This document shows, piece by piece, positions 7,231 to 15,760 of a stretch of DNA of 35,474 nt. How positions within the stretch are numbered: position 1 is the first letter of the stretch; the number at the start of each line of letters is the position of its first letter. Both the position numbers and the translations under genes were made by a program. Location: assembly GCF_003989665.1 (NCBI RefSeq), contig NZ_RZIJ01000039.1:1-35474 (forward strand), in the 5' to 3' direction. The DNA comes from Azospirillum doebereinerae. GTDB lineage: Bacteria; Pseudomonadota; Alphaproteobacteria; Azospirillales; Azospirillaceae. Under the pieces are notes generated by a model that was not told where the DNA came from, did not search any database, and was given only the letters and a program-made list of their open reading frames with translations.

Positions 7231-9279
7231 TCAGGCCAGATAGTTCAGCAGGGACAGTTTCTTCGTCTGCCCGGCCACCGTGTAGGAGGCCTGCAGGGTG
7301 TTCATCGCGGTGCTGAGCCGGGCCGCGACCTCGGTCGGGTCGATGCCCTCGATGCCGGCGATGCGTTCGGTCAGGGTCGCGTTGGCCGCCGTGTGGCTGG
7401 TCTTGGTGCTCTCCAGCGTCGCCAGATCGGACGCGACCTTGGAGTGGATCGAGCGGAGCTGGTCCGACGCCTGGGACATCAGTTCGCGCGACTTGTCGAT
7501 GTATTCGGTGTATTTGCCGGGGTTGGTCGCCGCGACCCGCGCCATCCGGAAGGCCTGGACCAGGGTCTGGAACCCCTTCTCGTCGGCGCTCACCCCGTAG
7601 TTGATGTTCAGGCCGTCGTCGATGCCGACCTGCGATTTGCGGTAGGCGTCCGGGTTGCTGCGCTTGGTCAGGTAATCGGTGTCGTAGAAGGGCAGATCGG
7701 GCGGATCGACGTAGGGGATGTCGGTCAGCGCGTCGGCTTCCGGCGGCAGGGTCGCCACCGTCATCGTGTTGTCGAGCGATCCGTTGATTGCCCGGCCCGT
7801 GGTCGAAAACTGCTGGATGCGGTTCGGGTGGTTGGGATCGACCATCGTGTTGCTGGTCAACGAGATGCCGGCGCCGCTGCCCATCGCGTCAATGCTGACC
7901 GGCGGAGTGGGCTTGGTGTTGGCGAATTGCTGGCGCAGCTTGTCGGCCACGGCGGCGACCGTGGTGGTGCCGGCGTTGAAGTCGGTGTCGTTGACGGTGT
8001 AGCGGACCGTGTAGGCTTGGTAGGGCGGCAGATCCTTCGGTTCGCTCGGGTGGGCGGTGTAGTATTTCTGGTTGTAGGGGTCGTCCGGATCGCCGACCGC
8101 CACCGTGAACTCGAAGGTGTCGCCGATGTCGACTCCGGCGCCGTTCAGGGAAAACCGGTCGATCTGCGGCTGCGTGGTCGTCGCCGTCTGCTGGGTGCTC
8201 GGCTGGCCGATCGTGTTCTCGACGGTCGCGGCGTTCTGGACCCGCGACGACACCGTGAAGCTCTTGCCGGGATCGTTGCCGACCAGCGTGATGATGCCGT
8301 TCGCGGTCGAGACGGTCATCGGCAGCGCCGGGTTGGCGGCCTTCATCTGGGTGCTGAGCGTCTGCGCCAGGAAGGTCAGGGTCTTGGGGTCGCCCGGCTG
8401 GATCTGATAGCTGAAGGCCTTGCCGTCGACCGTCACCTCGTAATAGTCGTCGGTGTTGACCAAGGCGCCGTTCAGCGTGATCTTGCTGGTCTGCTTGGCC
8501 GCCATCAGGTCGGTGGTCGGTTCGGTCGAATAGCGCGAGCCGGCGAACAGGTAACGGTCGCCGAAGCGCTGGTTCATGTATTCCTGGATGTCGCGCATCG
8601 CGCCTTCGGCGCGGTCCTTCATCTGGTCGGCTTGGGGCCAAGTGACCGTGAAGGTGCTGTTCGAGGCGGCCGTGAGCTTGTCGAAGTTCAGGTTCAGCAC
8701 GGCGCCGTCGCCAGGACCTCCCGACATCGTGAAATTGTAGCCCTTGCCGTCGCTGGGCGGCGTCGTCGCCAGGTTGATGGCGCGCGTGGTCTTGCCGCCC
8801 AGGCCGTCGGTCACCGTCACGTCGAAGGTGCCGTTGCTGCCGTTCTGCGACGGCACGGCGGTGACGGTGTAGCGGGCGCCGACCGTCATGGTGGACTTGG
8901 CGCTGTCCACCGACAGCGACATCGCGTCGGGATGGCTGTTGGACGGCGTCGTGACGCTGGGAGGGCCGGGCGCGAACGGCATCAGGTTGCTGGACTGCCA
9001 GTCCGACGCCATCTTCTCCAGAGCGGTCAGCACCTTGTCCGTCGCGGCGACGCGCGGGCTGGCGGTGTTGATGTTCTGGACGTAGCTGTCGCGCCGCGCC
9101 ATCTCGGCCCGCAGATCCAGAAGCTTCTGAGTGTCGGCGCCGTAGGTGGCGAGGTTCGAGGACTTGATCCCCGTGTTCAATTGCTGCGACAGCGTATCGA
9201 CGTTGTTCTGGCCGTTGGACAGATTCCGGACCAGACTCAGATACGATGCGTAGCTGCTTACGCCGGTTATCGAGCTCAT
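7231..9279 (-). CDS. flgL: Flagellar hook-filament junction protein FlgL (HAP3), enlarged
   Basis: FlgL joins FlgK to the flagellin filament. The helical ends are conserved: residues 1-100, starting MSSITGVSSYASYLSLVRNL with a flagellin-like QQLNTGIKSS, and residues about 565-682 with the closing coiled region. The GDRYLFAGSR segment near residue 240 is typical of FlgL. At 682 residues it is about twice the length of enterobacterial FlgL. The extra length lies in the middle, residues about 120-215 and 266-508, and the latter holds two copies of a module also found in FlgE. Its ATG overlaps the flgK stop by 4 bases, so flgK and flgL are translationally coupled. Residues are from a single uninterrupted frame. 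Confidence 0.92.
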   Translation of the reverse strand: MSSITGVSSYASYLSLVRNLSNGQNNVDTLSQQLNTGIKSSNLATYGADTQKLLDLRAEMARRDSYVQNINTASPRVAATDKVLTALEKMASDWQSSNLMPFAPGPPSVTTPSNSHPDAMSLSVDSAKSTMTVGARYTVTAVPSQNGSNGTFDVTVTDGLGGKTTRAINLATTPPSDGKGYNFTMSGGPGDGAVLNLNFDKLTAASNSTFTVTWPQADQMKDRAEGAMRDIQEYMNQRFGDRYLFAGSRYSTEPTTDLMAAKQTSKITLNGALVNTDDYYEVTVDGKAFSYQIQPGDPKTLTFLAQTLSTQMKAANPALPMTVSTANGIITLVGNDPGKSFTVSSRVQNAATVENTIGQPSTQQTATTTQPQIDRFSLNGAGVDIGDTFEFTVAVGDPDDPYNQKYYTAHPSEPKDLPPYQAYTVRYTVNDTDFNAGTTTVAAVADKLRQQFANTKPTPPVSIDAMGSGAGISLTSNTMVDPNHPNRIQQFSTTGRAINGSLDNTMTVATLPPEADALTDIPYVDPPDLPFYDTDYLTKRSNPDAYRKSQVGIDDGLNINYGVSADEKGFQTLVQAFRMARVAATNPGKYTEYIDKSRELMSQASDQLRSIHSKVASDLATLESTKTSHTAANATLTERIAGIEGIDPTEVAARLSTAMNTLQASYTVAGQTKKLSLLNYLA
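7756..8484 (-). repeat. Two surface-domain modules in FlgL, related to those in FlgE
   Basis: Residues about 266-371 and 372-508 of FlgL each carry the pattern of a DIGDxF or DDYYEVTVDG strand, a middle helix segment with an LA-type motif, and a later GxIxL strand followed by a Ser/Thr/Asn-rich linker. The junction IDRFSLNGAGVDIGDTFEF matches the FlgE junction IDRWTFPQSQIDIGDVFQM in spacing and key residues. Confidence 0.65.
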
Positions 9280-10685
9280 CGGATCACAGCCTCCAACGCG
9301 TCAAACATTGCATTGGCTACTTGCATGACTCGTGCCGAAGCCTGGTACGACGTTTGAAGCTGTTGGAGCTGGGCGATTTCCTCGTCGATGTTGACGCCGG
9401 TGCGGGAGTGGTAACGCTCGGTCAGGAGCTGCATGGACTCCTTGTCGGAGGCCTGCTTGGTGTCGACGGCCTTGGCGGCGGCCATCCAGGTGCCGGTGAT
9501 GCCGCTGATCATCCCGCTGTAGGTGGTGTCGGTCATCTTCAGGCCGTCGGCGGTCAGGGACCGGCCGGGGGCCTTCATGGCGGCGACCACGCCGTCGACG
9601 GCCAGGCTCTTCACTTTCGCCGTGTTGTTCAACAGGTTGGCGTTCACGCCGATGGTGAAGCGGTCGCTGCCGGTGAAGAACTGCTCGCCCTGCTCGCCGT
9701 CCTTGGAGAGCGCGCCGTCGTAGGCGTCGCGGAAGCTGGTCGGCTCGCCGGGCTTGGTGGCGCCCGTGAAGGCCTGGGCGAACTGGTCGAGCTGCGAGCG
9801 CAGCTTGCGGATCACCTCGGTCATGGGATCGCCGCTGGCGGCCGTCGGGGGGTCGCTCTGCGAGCCGTCCTGGCGCATCTTCAGCAGGGCGCCGAGCTTG
9901 CCTTCGGTCAGGTGGCCGTTGATCGAGGTGACTTGATTGCCGACCTGTAGGTTGATATTGCCGCCGTCGAAGGAAAGATTTGCCGGTTCGGCATCGACCA
10001 GACCCAGGCCGGACGGCGTGAAGATGGCGACGCGACCGTCCGGGCGCTCCACGGTGCGGATGCCGATGTAGCCGCTCAGTTCGCGGATCAGGCCGTCGCG
10101 CTTGTCGGCGACCTCGTTGGCGGCGGCGCCCTGGCTCTTCAACGACACGATGTCGTTGTTGATCTGGTTGATGTCCTTGAGAAGCCCGTTCACCTTGGTC
10201 AGCGAATCGTCCATGTCGGTCTTCATGGACCGGTCCATCTGCTCCACGCCTTCCGACACCCGGCGGATTTCCCGCGAGAAGTTGTCGGCGGCCTGGACCA
10301 GCTGGTACTGGGCGGTCTCGTCCTCGGGCGAGGTCGCCAGCGTGCTCCAGGCGGTCTGGAACTTGGCGGCGTAGTCGTTGACCAGCGGCGTGCCGTTGGT
10401 CGTCCGCAGAAGATCGCCCAACTGCTGCATGTAGGTGGACTGCACGGCCGAGCCGCCGTTGCGCGAGGTCAGGTCCTCGACCTGCCCGCGCAGCGCCTGG
10501 TCGATCTCCCGCCGGTACTGGGTGTTGATGATCTGGCCGCTGCCGTCCACCGTCTGCTGGACGGTGTGGCGGGTGCGGGTTGGATCGTCGGCCCGCGCGA
10601 TGTTGTCCGAAACCAGCTTCACGTTGGCCTGGACGGTGCGCAGACCGGCGGTCGCACTGTTCAAGGCGCTGAAGAGGGAGGACAT
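9276..10685 (-). CDS. flgK: Flagellar hook-associated protein FlgK (HAP1)
   Basis: Hook-filament junction protein secreted through the flagellar type III apparatus. At 469 residues it is somewhat shorter than enterobacterial FlgK. The N-terminus (SLFSALNSATAGLRTVQANV) and the following NIARAD region are the conserved D0/D1 rod-type motif. The segment FQTAWSTLATSPEDETAQ near residue 110 is characteristic. The C-terminus (YQASARVMQVANAMFDALEA) closes the coiled D0 domain. GAGAAAGG about 10 bases upstream supports the ATG at 10685. It lies between flgE and flgL, all on the minus strand. No FlgM, FlgN, FliA or basal-body genes are in the window. Confidence 0.93.
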   Translation of the reverse strand: MSSLFSALNSATAGLRTVQANVKLVSDNIARADDPTRTRHTVQQTVDGSGQIINTQYRREIDQALRGQVEDLTSRNGGSAVQSTYMQQLGDLLRTTNGTPLVNDYAAKFQTAWSTLATSPEDETAQYQLVQAADNFSREIRRVSEGVEQMDRSMKTDMDDSLTKVNGLLKDINQINNDIVSLKSQGAAANEVADKRDGLIRELSGYIGIRTVERPDGRVAIFTPSGLGLVDAEPANLSFDGGNINLQVGNQVTSINGHLTEGKLGALLKMRQDGSQSDPPTAASGDPMTEVIRKLRSQLDQFAQAFTGATKPGEPTSFRDAYDGALSKDGEQGEQFFTGSDRFTIGVNANLLNNTAKVKSLAVDGVVAAMKAPGRSLTADGLKMTDTTYSGMISGITGTWMAAAKAVDTKQASDKESMQLLTERYHSRTGVNIDEEIAQLQQLQTSYQASARVMQVANAMFDALEAVIR

Positions 10686-10755
10686 GGGCGTGGACCTTTC
10701 TCGGTTCGTCGGTGGCGGGGCGGCTTCGTGGCGTCCGCCCTCTCAGGTGCCGGTC

Positions 10756-10771
10756 AGGCGCGGGGGCGCCT
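10756..10771. other. Small hairpin between flgE and flgK
   Basis: AGGCGC and GCGCCT flank GGGG directly after the flgE stop codon. It may stabilise the flgE mRNA end or reduce read-through into flgK. It has no T-run, so it is a weak terminator at best. Confidence 0.3.
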
Positions 10772-10776
10772 GCGCC

Positions 10777-13401
10777 TTAGCGCTTCAGCCCGAGGACTTC
10801 CTGGAGCATCTCGTCCGAGGTCGTGACGATCTTGGTGTTGGCGGAGTAGGTGCGCTGGGTGACGATCAGCTTGGTGAACTCGTCGGCGATGTCGACGTTC
10901 GAGCCTTCCACGCTGTTGGCGATCACCGCGCCCGCGCCGTTGGTCTCCGGATCGTTGAAATTGGGCTTGCCCGCCTCCTCGCTTTCCAGGAACACGCCGC
11001 CCGATTCACGCTGGAGCCCGTTGGGGTTGTTGAAGGTGATGATCGGAACCTTGGCGACCACCTTGGACCGGCCGTTGTCGTAGTTGACCAGCACGTTGCC
11101 GTTGTCGCCGAACACCACGTCCTTGAACTGTCCACGCGGCGCGCCGTTCTGGATCAGCTGGGTGACGTTCATCTGCTCGCCGGCGTATTGGGTCAGGCCG
11201 CCGGGCTTCTGGTACTTGCCCATGTTCAGCGTGACCTGCTGCGGGCCGAAGCCGTAGTCGACCGTGAAGGTGACGGTGGCGTCGGCGCCCGCCGCCTGGG
11301 TCGCGGCGCTGACCGCCGTGCCGGTGCCGACGAGCGCCGTCGAGATGTTGGTCAGCGTGCCCACCGTCTCCGGCGTCTTGCCGAAGGTCAGGCCGATGTG
11401 CGCCGGGGTCTGGCCGACGACGCAGGTCTGCTCCAGCGTGAATTGCTGAGCGGTGGTGTTGCTGACCGAGCCCGTCGCGCCGGCCCAGTTGAGGGTGGCG
11501 CCGGCGGCCGTCGCCGTGCCGGGATTGTCGGCGTTGATCTGCGCGGCCAAGGCGGCCATCGCGGCGGCGGGCGTGGGATAGGTGGCGTGGTTGGCGGCCG
11601 TTATGGGCAGGTTGTAGGTCAAGGCTCCATTGGTGACGGTGTAGGTGTCGCCGATGTCGGTGACCGAGGCGCCGGCAAGGGTGACCGCGCCGGTTCCCGT
11701 CATCGACTGCGTGTAGGCCGGATCCACCGCGGTCTTGGCCGTGATGGCGATCACGCCGCCCTGGGCGCTGGCCGTGACCGGCAGCGAGGTGTTGGAGTTG
11801 ATCTTGTTGGCCAGCGCGGCGGTGATGTCCTCCATGGTCATCTCGGCGCCGGTGGTGCTGTAGCTCACCGGCGTGCCGTTGACGTTGAGCGAGTAGACCG
11901 TGCCGATGTCGCCCGGCGTGCCGGTCAGGGTCACGGTGCGGGTCTGGCGGACGCCGGCCACGTTGGCGGTCGAGAAGACGCCCGTCATCGTGTTCGCCGC
12001 GGCGCTGGAGTTGACGACGCTGCCCGTGGTGGCGACGGTGCCGCCCGCGGTGTTGGACTGGACGCTCAGCACGCCGCCGGTGGCGGTGGCGGTGACGCCG
12101 AGGCCGCCGGCGTTGATGCGGTTAGCCAGCTCCAGCGCCACGCCCGTCACGTTGGCGTAGACCGAGTAGGTCTGGGCGGTGACGGTCACGCTCTTGGTGA
12201 CGCCGCCGACCGTCATCTGGAAGACGTCGCCGATGTCGATCTGCGACTGCGGGAAGGTCCACCGGTCGATCTCGCCGGCCGTCGCCGTCGCGGCGGTGGT
12301 CACCGGCCCGGTGATGGTGTTGTTGGTCGACGCGGCGCCCTCGACGTTCTGGCTGATCTTGAACGGCGTGCCGGCGTTGCGGGCGGAGACGTGGATGACG
12401 TTGCCCGTCACCGTCGCCATCACCGCCGCCGCCGGAGAGGCCGAGTTGATCTGGTTGGCCAGCGAACCGGCCAAGCCCGAATAGGTCCGGATCGACGAGA
12501 TGTTGTCCGACGTGATCTTCAGTGAATAGTTGGTGCCGTCGACGTTGACGGTGTAGGTGTCGCCGATGCGCAGGTTGTCCTGGCCGTTGACGTTCGGGCC
12601 GGAAATGACCACGGCGTTGGTCTGGGCGATCGCCGTCACGCCGGCGATGTTCTGGCCGAAGGTCGCGGTCGCCGGGTAGCCGGTGAAGCTGCCGTTCACC
12701 GCCTTGGTGCTGGAGCCGGGCGTGTCGAGCGACAGCCGCCAGTCGCCGCCGGCCTGTTGGCGCCATTGCAGGTTGACGGTGCGCGCGTTGCCCTGGGTGT
12801 CGAAGATCTGGATGCTGGAATCGGGGATCTTCACGCCCGGTGCCGGGGTTGCCGGCAGGTTGGCCGACAGGTCGATGGTGCTGGTGGCAACCGGCTTGTC
12901 GATCAGCGAGTTCACCTGGATGGGCTGCACCTGGTCCTTCAGCAGCTGGCCGGTCACCGGATCGGTGACCCAGCCGTTCAGCGCGAAGCCGGCGCTGTTG
13001 ACCAGATAGCGGTTCTTGTCCAGCTCGAAGTCGCCGGCGCGGGTGTAGTAGGCGGCCGAGGCGTTGACCGTTCCGGTCTGCGTCTGGACCAGCGTGCCCG
13101 AATTCTGCGTGTTGAGCTTGGTGACGCTGAAGAAGCCCTGTCCCTGGATCGCGACGTTGGTCGGGCTCTGCACCTGGGTCAGGTTGCCCTGGATGTTGTT
13201 CATGAAGACCGGCTGGGCCGACACGCCGCCCGGCGAGTGGATCCGCGCGTTCGACTGGAGCACCATCGTCTCGAACGCCGAATCGACCCGCTTGTAACCG
13301 ATGGTCGAGGAGTTGGCGATGTTGTCCGAGATGTGGCCGAGAGCCTTCGACTGGGCGTTCAGGCCGAGGACGGCGGTTGTCATCGAACCGAAGATGCTCA
13401 T
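10777..13401 (-). CDS. flgE: Flagellar hook protein FlgE, greatly enlarged
   Basis: Structural protein of the flagellar hook, the universal joint between rod and filament. Residues 1-90 hold the rod/hook signature (NIANSSTIGYKRVDSAFETM). Residues 115-260 form the FlgE D1/D2 region. The C-terminus (residues 790-874; SNVDIADEFTKLIVTQRTYS) is the conserved hook tail domain. At 874 residues it is about twice the length of enterobacterial FlgE. The excess is a run of four related modules, with DIGD-type strands starting near residues 279, 389, 498 and 582, exposed on the hook surface by analogy with known hook structures. CGGAGA upstream supports the ATG. The gene heads flgE-flgK-flgL. Confidence 0.94.
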   Translation of the reverse strand: MSIFGSMTTAVLGLNAQSKALGHISDNIANSSTIGYKRVDSAFETMVLQSNARIHSPGGVSAQPVFMNNIQGNLTQVQSPTNVAIQGQGFFSVTKLNTQNSGTLVQTQTGTVNASAAYYTRAGDFELDKNRYLVNSAGFALNGWVTDPVTGQLLKDQVQPIQVNSLIDKPVATSTIDLSANLPATPAPGVKIPDSSIQIFDTQGNARTVNLQWRQQAGGDWRLSLDTPGSSTKAVNGSFTGYPATATFGQNIAGVTAIAQTNAVVISGPNVNGQDNLRIGDTYTVNVDGTNYSLKITSDNISSIRTYSGLAGSLANQINSASPAAAVMATVTGNVIHVSARNAGTPFKISQNVEGAASTNNTITGPVTTAATATAGEIDRWTFPQSQIDIGDVFQMTVGGVTKSVTVTAQTYSVYANVTGVALELANRINAGGLGVTATATGGVLSVQSNTAGGTVATTGSVVNSSAAANTMTGVFSTANVAGVRQTRTVTLTGTPGDIGTVYSLNVNGTPVSYSTTGAEMTMEDITAALANKINSNTSLPVTASAQGGVIAITAKTAVDPAYTQSMTGTGAVTLAGASVTDIGDTYTVTNGALTYNLPITAANHATYPTPAAAMAALAAQINADNPGTATAAGATLNWAGATGSVSNTTAQQFTLEQTCVVGQTPAHIGLTFGKTPETVGTLTNISTALVGTGTAVSAATQAAGADATVTFTVDYGFGPQQVTLNMGKYQKPGGLTQYAGEQMNVTQLIQNGAPRGQFKDVVFGDNGNVLVNYDNGRSKVVAKVPIITFNNPNGLQRESGGVFLESEEAGKPNFNDPETNGAGAVIANSVEGSNVDIADEFTKLIVTQRTYSANTKIVTTSDEMLQEVLGLKR
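11422..12609 (-). repeat. Four tandem modules of about 85-110 residues in FlgE
   Basis: Residues about 265-375, 376-485, 486-575 and 576-660 each show an (I/D)IGDxYxVxVxG strand, an LAxxIN helix and an A/GGVIxIxA strand, joined by Thr/Asn/Ala-rich linkers. Starts are spaced about 110, 109 and 84 residues, so the last copies are shortened or diverged. Related copies occur in FlgL. Confidence 0.75.
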
Positions 13402-13501
13402 GGCCGGGGTCTCCGAAAGAAAGGGCTAACGTCTTGATCCCCTATCAAGCAAATCGGATGCCAACTCGGCGGAGGTCGATAACGCGCTGTTTTTCTGGAG
13501 A

Positions 13502-13551
13502 TTTCCCAGTGATGCGGTGGGGGGTGCCAGATTCTGCCGGGCACTGGGAAA
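13502..13551. repeat. 10-base perfect inverted repeat upstream of flgE
   Basis: TTTCCCAGTG (13502-13511) and CACTGGGAAA (13542-13551) are perfect inverted copies, 40 bases centre to centre, in the gap between the TPR-glycosyltransferase stop and flgE. They could be an operator pair about 100-150 bases upstream of flgE, or a long-loop hairpin ending the upstream transcript. A poor GG-N11-GC sequence lies between them. Confidence 0.4.
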
Positions 13552-13609
13552 GTTTCGCCTAGTGGCCGGCGGGGGGCGGGGGCAGAAAGCTCCCGTCCCT
13601 GCGCCGGGT

Positions 13610-15760
13610 TCAACGTGCGGCGAAGCGGTCCGCCAGTTCGCGGCCGTAGGCGAGGAGTTGTTCGGCGGCGGCGTGGCGGGCGTCGACGGCGGCGAACAGA
13701 CGGCGGGCCTGTGCGGACTCCGCCCGGTGGAAATCGGGGTCGCGGCACAGGCGCTCCGCCCGCGCGACGAAGTCGTCCAGGCTGTCCACGCCGTGCGCCG
13801 GGCCGACAATGGCCGCCACGTCGCCCTGGGCCAGCGTGACCACCGGCACCCCGTCGGCCAGCGCGTAGGCGGCGCTGCCGCCGCCGCCCTGGCGGGGCGG
13901 GTTCAGATAGGCGCCGGCCAGCCGGTACAGCGCCCGGATCTCGGGCACGTAGCCAAGGATGTGCAGCCGGCCGGCGTTGCGCGTCTTGGCAAGGCGGTCG
14001 GGCAGGCTTATGACCGGGCCGGCGAAGGCGATTCGGACGCCGGGGCAGCGGTCGAGGATCCGGTCCAGCCGGTCGAGAAAGGCGGGGGTGACCTCGTCGT
14101 CCAGCCGTCCGCCCACCACGGTGAACAGGAAGCCGTCCTCGGGCAAGCCGAAGGCGGCGCGGCTGGCGCCCTGCGCCTCCGGCGGAGCGGAATAACCGAA
14201 GACGAAGGGGCGGTGGCGTTCGGCGAAGGGCGCGCGGTACTCCTCCGGCAGCCCGGCGGTGGGGTCGCCGCCGTCGAAGCTCAGCACGATGTCGGCCAGC
14301 GAGCAGGTCGCCCCGCTGGTCGTCGGGATGCACAGGGTCGGGCGCACTCCGGCGAACAGGTCGGCGGCGAGCACCGATCCGCCGAAGGACAGGACCAGAT
14401 CGGGGTCGAAGCCCTCGACGGCGTCGACGAGGCCGTGGATCTTGGTCTCGGTCAGGGTGGGCTCGACCGAGGACCAGGTCCGCACCGTGGCGCCGTTCTC
14501 GGTCACCGCGACCGGGCCGGCGAGGCTGGGCGTCACCATCGCCTGGAAGGAGGGAACGAAGGCGGTGACCAGGGCGGCGGGCATCAGGTTGCCGTTCACC
14601 AGCAGCACCGCGCAGCCGAAATCGTCCTGGAGCCGCCGCGCGTAGTCGAAGGCGTCGCGCGAGGGCTGGTGCATCGGCTGCGTGAACTGGTTGGTCACGA
14701 GGACGATGCGGTGCGGGGGGCCCGGCCGGGGCCGGAAGGGCTTCGGCGCCACCGCGCAGCGGCGCTTCACCTCGCGCAGGATCCAGCGGTAGAAGCGCGG
14801 CAGGTCGCCGGCCGTGAAGGCGACGAGCCGGGTGGCGAGGGGGCGGCCGAGGAAGACCTGCCGGCTGATCGACCAGTAGACGGCCTGGGCGACGGCGAGC
14901 GGCCAGTCGGCGCCGTGCGCCGTCACGGTGTGGATCAGCCGCTCGTAATGGATGAGATCGCCGCTGAGCCGGAACTGCGCCGAGGCGTCCAGGATCGGGT
15001 CCCCGCAGAGCGGCTCCTCCTCCAGCGCGTCGAGGATGGCGCGCGGCGCGGCCGGCTGGCCGTTCAGCAACGTCGCGCAGAGCTGCTCGATCACCGCCAG
15101 CCGCTCCGGCCCGCCCGGCGTGCGGCACTGCGCGCGCAGGTCGCGCAGGAGGAGCGCCGTCCAGTCGGCGGCTTGCGGGGCGGGCTCCAGCGACGGTTCC
15201 GGCGGGGTGGGAAGGGCGTCCCGCCGCTGCCGGGCGTCGGCGTGGGCCGGGTCGCGGCGCAGGCATTCGTCCAGGGCGTCCCGCGCCTCGGCCACCCGCC
15301 CCAGGGTTTCCAGTGCCAACCCCAGCCCATGCCACGCCGGGGCGGATTCGGCGTCGCGGGCCAGCGCCCGGCGGAAGCTGTCGGCGGCGGCGTCCGCGTT
15401 GCCGCGCGCCAGCTCGACCACGCCGAGGTTGCGGTGGGCGTCGGCGAAATCGGGGTCCAGGCCGATGGCGCGGGCGTGGCTCTCGGCCGCGCGGTCGAGC
15501 GCGCCGGTGACGCGGAGCGCCTCGCCGAGGTTGCTGTGGTAGGCCGGGTTGCGGTCGTCCAACGCGATGGCGCGGCCGATGACGTCGATGGCCGTCGCAG
15601 GGTCGCCGGTCTGGTAGGCGATCACCCCGATCAGGTGGACCGCGTCGGCGTTGGCCCGGTCGAGCGCCAGCACCTGCCGGTAGAGCGCCAGCGCGCCCTG
15701 GAGGTCGCCCCGCTGGTGCGCCGTCAGTCCCTGGTCCAGCAGCGAAGCGCCAGCGTTCAT
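13610..15760 (-). CDS. TPR-repeat protein with C-terminal GT-B type glycosyltransferase domain
   Basis: 716 residues. Residues about 1-190 are tetratricopeptide repeats of 34 residues (for example HSNLGEALRVTGALDRAAES and HRNLGVVELARGNADAAADS). Residues about 200-330 form a helical region. Residues about 330-700 look like a GT-B glycosyltransferase, with HRIVLVTNQFTQPMHQPSRD near the start of the first Rossmann half and a later donor-side half carrying FTVVGGRLDDEVTP, the GYVPEIRALYRLAGAYLNP segment and a glycine-rich GGGGSAAYALADGVPVV. Proteins of this build often glycosylate proteins. The ATG at 15760 overlaps the stop of the upstream TPR-glycosyltransferase by 4 bases, so the two are coupled. 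The next gene downstream is flgE, which suggests flagellar or surface glycosylation, but this is inferred. Confidence 0.82.
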   Translation of the reverse strand: MNAGASLLDQGLTAHQRGDLQGALALYRQVLALDRANADAVHLIGVIAYQTGDPATAIDVIGRAIALDDRNPAYHSNLGEALRVTGALDRAAESHARAIGLDPDFADAHRNLGVVELARGNADAAADSFRRALARDAESAPAWHGLGLALETLGRVAEARDALDECLRRDPAHADARQRRDALPTPPEPSLEPAPQAADWTALLLRDLRAQCRTPGGPERLAVIEQLCATLLNGQPAAPRAILDALEEEPLCGDPILDASAQFRLSGDLIHYERLIHTVTAHGADWPLAVAQAVYWSISRQVFLGRPLATRLVAFTAGDLPRFYRWILREVKRRCAVAPKPFRPRPGPPHRIVLVTNQFTQPMHQPSRDAFDYARRLQDDFGCAVLLVNGNLMPAALVTAFVPSFQAMVTPSLAGPVAVTENGATVRTWSSVEPTLTETKIHGLVDAVEGFDPDLVLSFGGSVLAADLFAGVRPTLCIPTTSGATCSLADIVLSFDGGDPTAGLPEEYRAPFAERHRPFVFGYSAPPEAQGASRAAFGLPEDGFLFTVVGGRLDDEVTPAFLDRLDRILDRCPGVRIAFAGPVISLPDRLAKTRNAGRLHILGYVPEIRALYRLAGAYLNPPRQGGGGSAAYALADGVPVVTLAQGDVAAIVGPAHGVDSLDDFVARAERLCRDPDFHRAESAQARRLFAAVDARHAAAEQLLAYGRELADRFAAR

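Noticed and set aside
7393..9357. Long open frame on the plus strand opposite flgL
   Set aside because: It mirrors the real gene frame in GC-rich DNA, its translation is low-complexity (Arg/Gly/Val-rich) with no family resemblance, and flgL is clearly genuine.
13515..13535. Sigma-54 promoter upstream of flgE
   Set aside because: Minus strand has TGGCAC but the GG-to-GC spacing is 11, not 10, and the TTGC part is missing.
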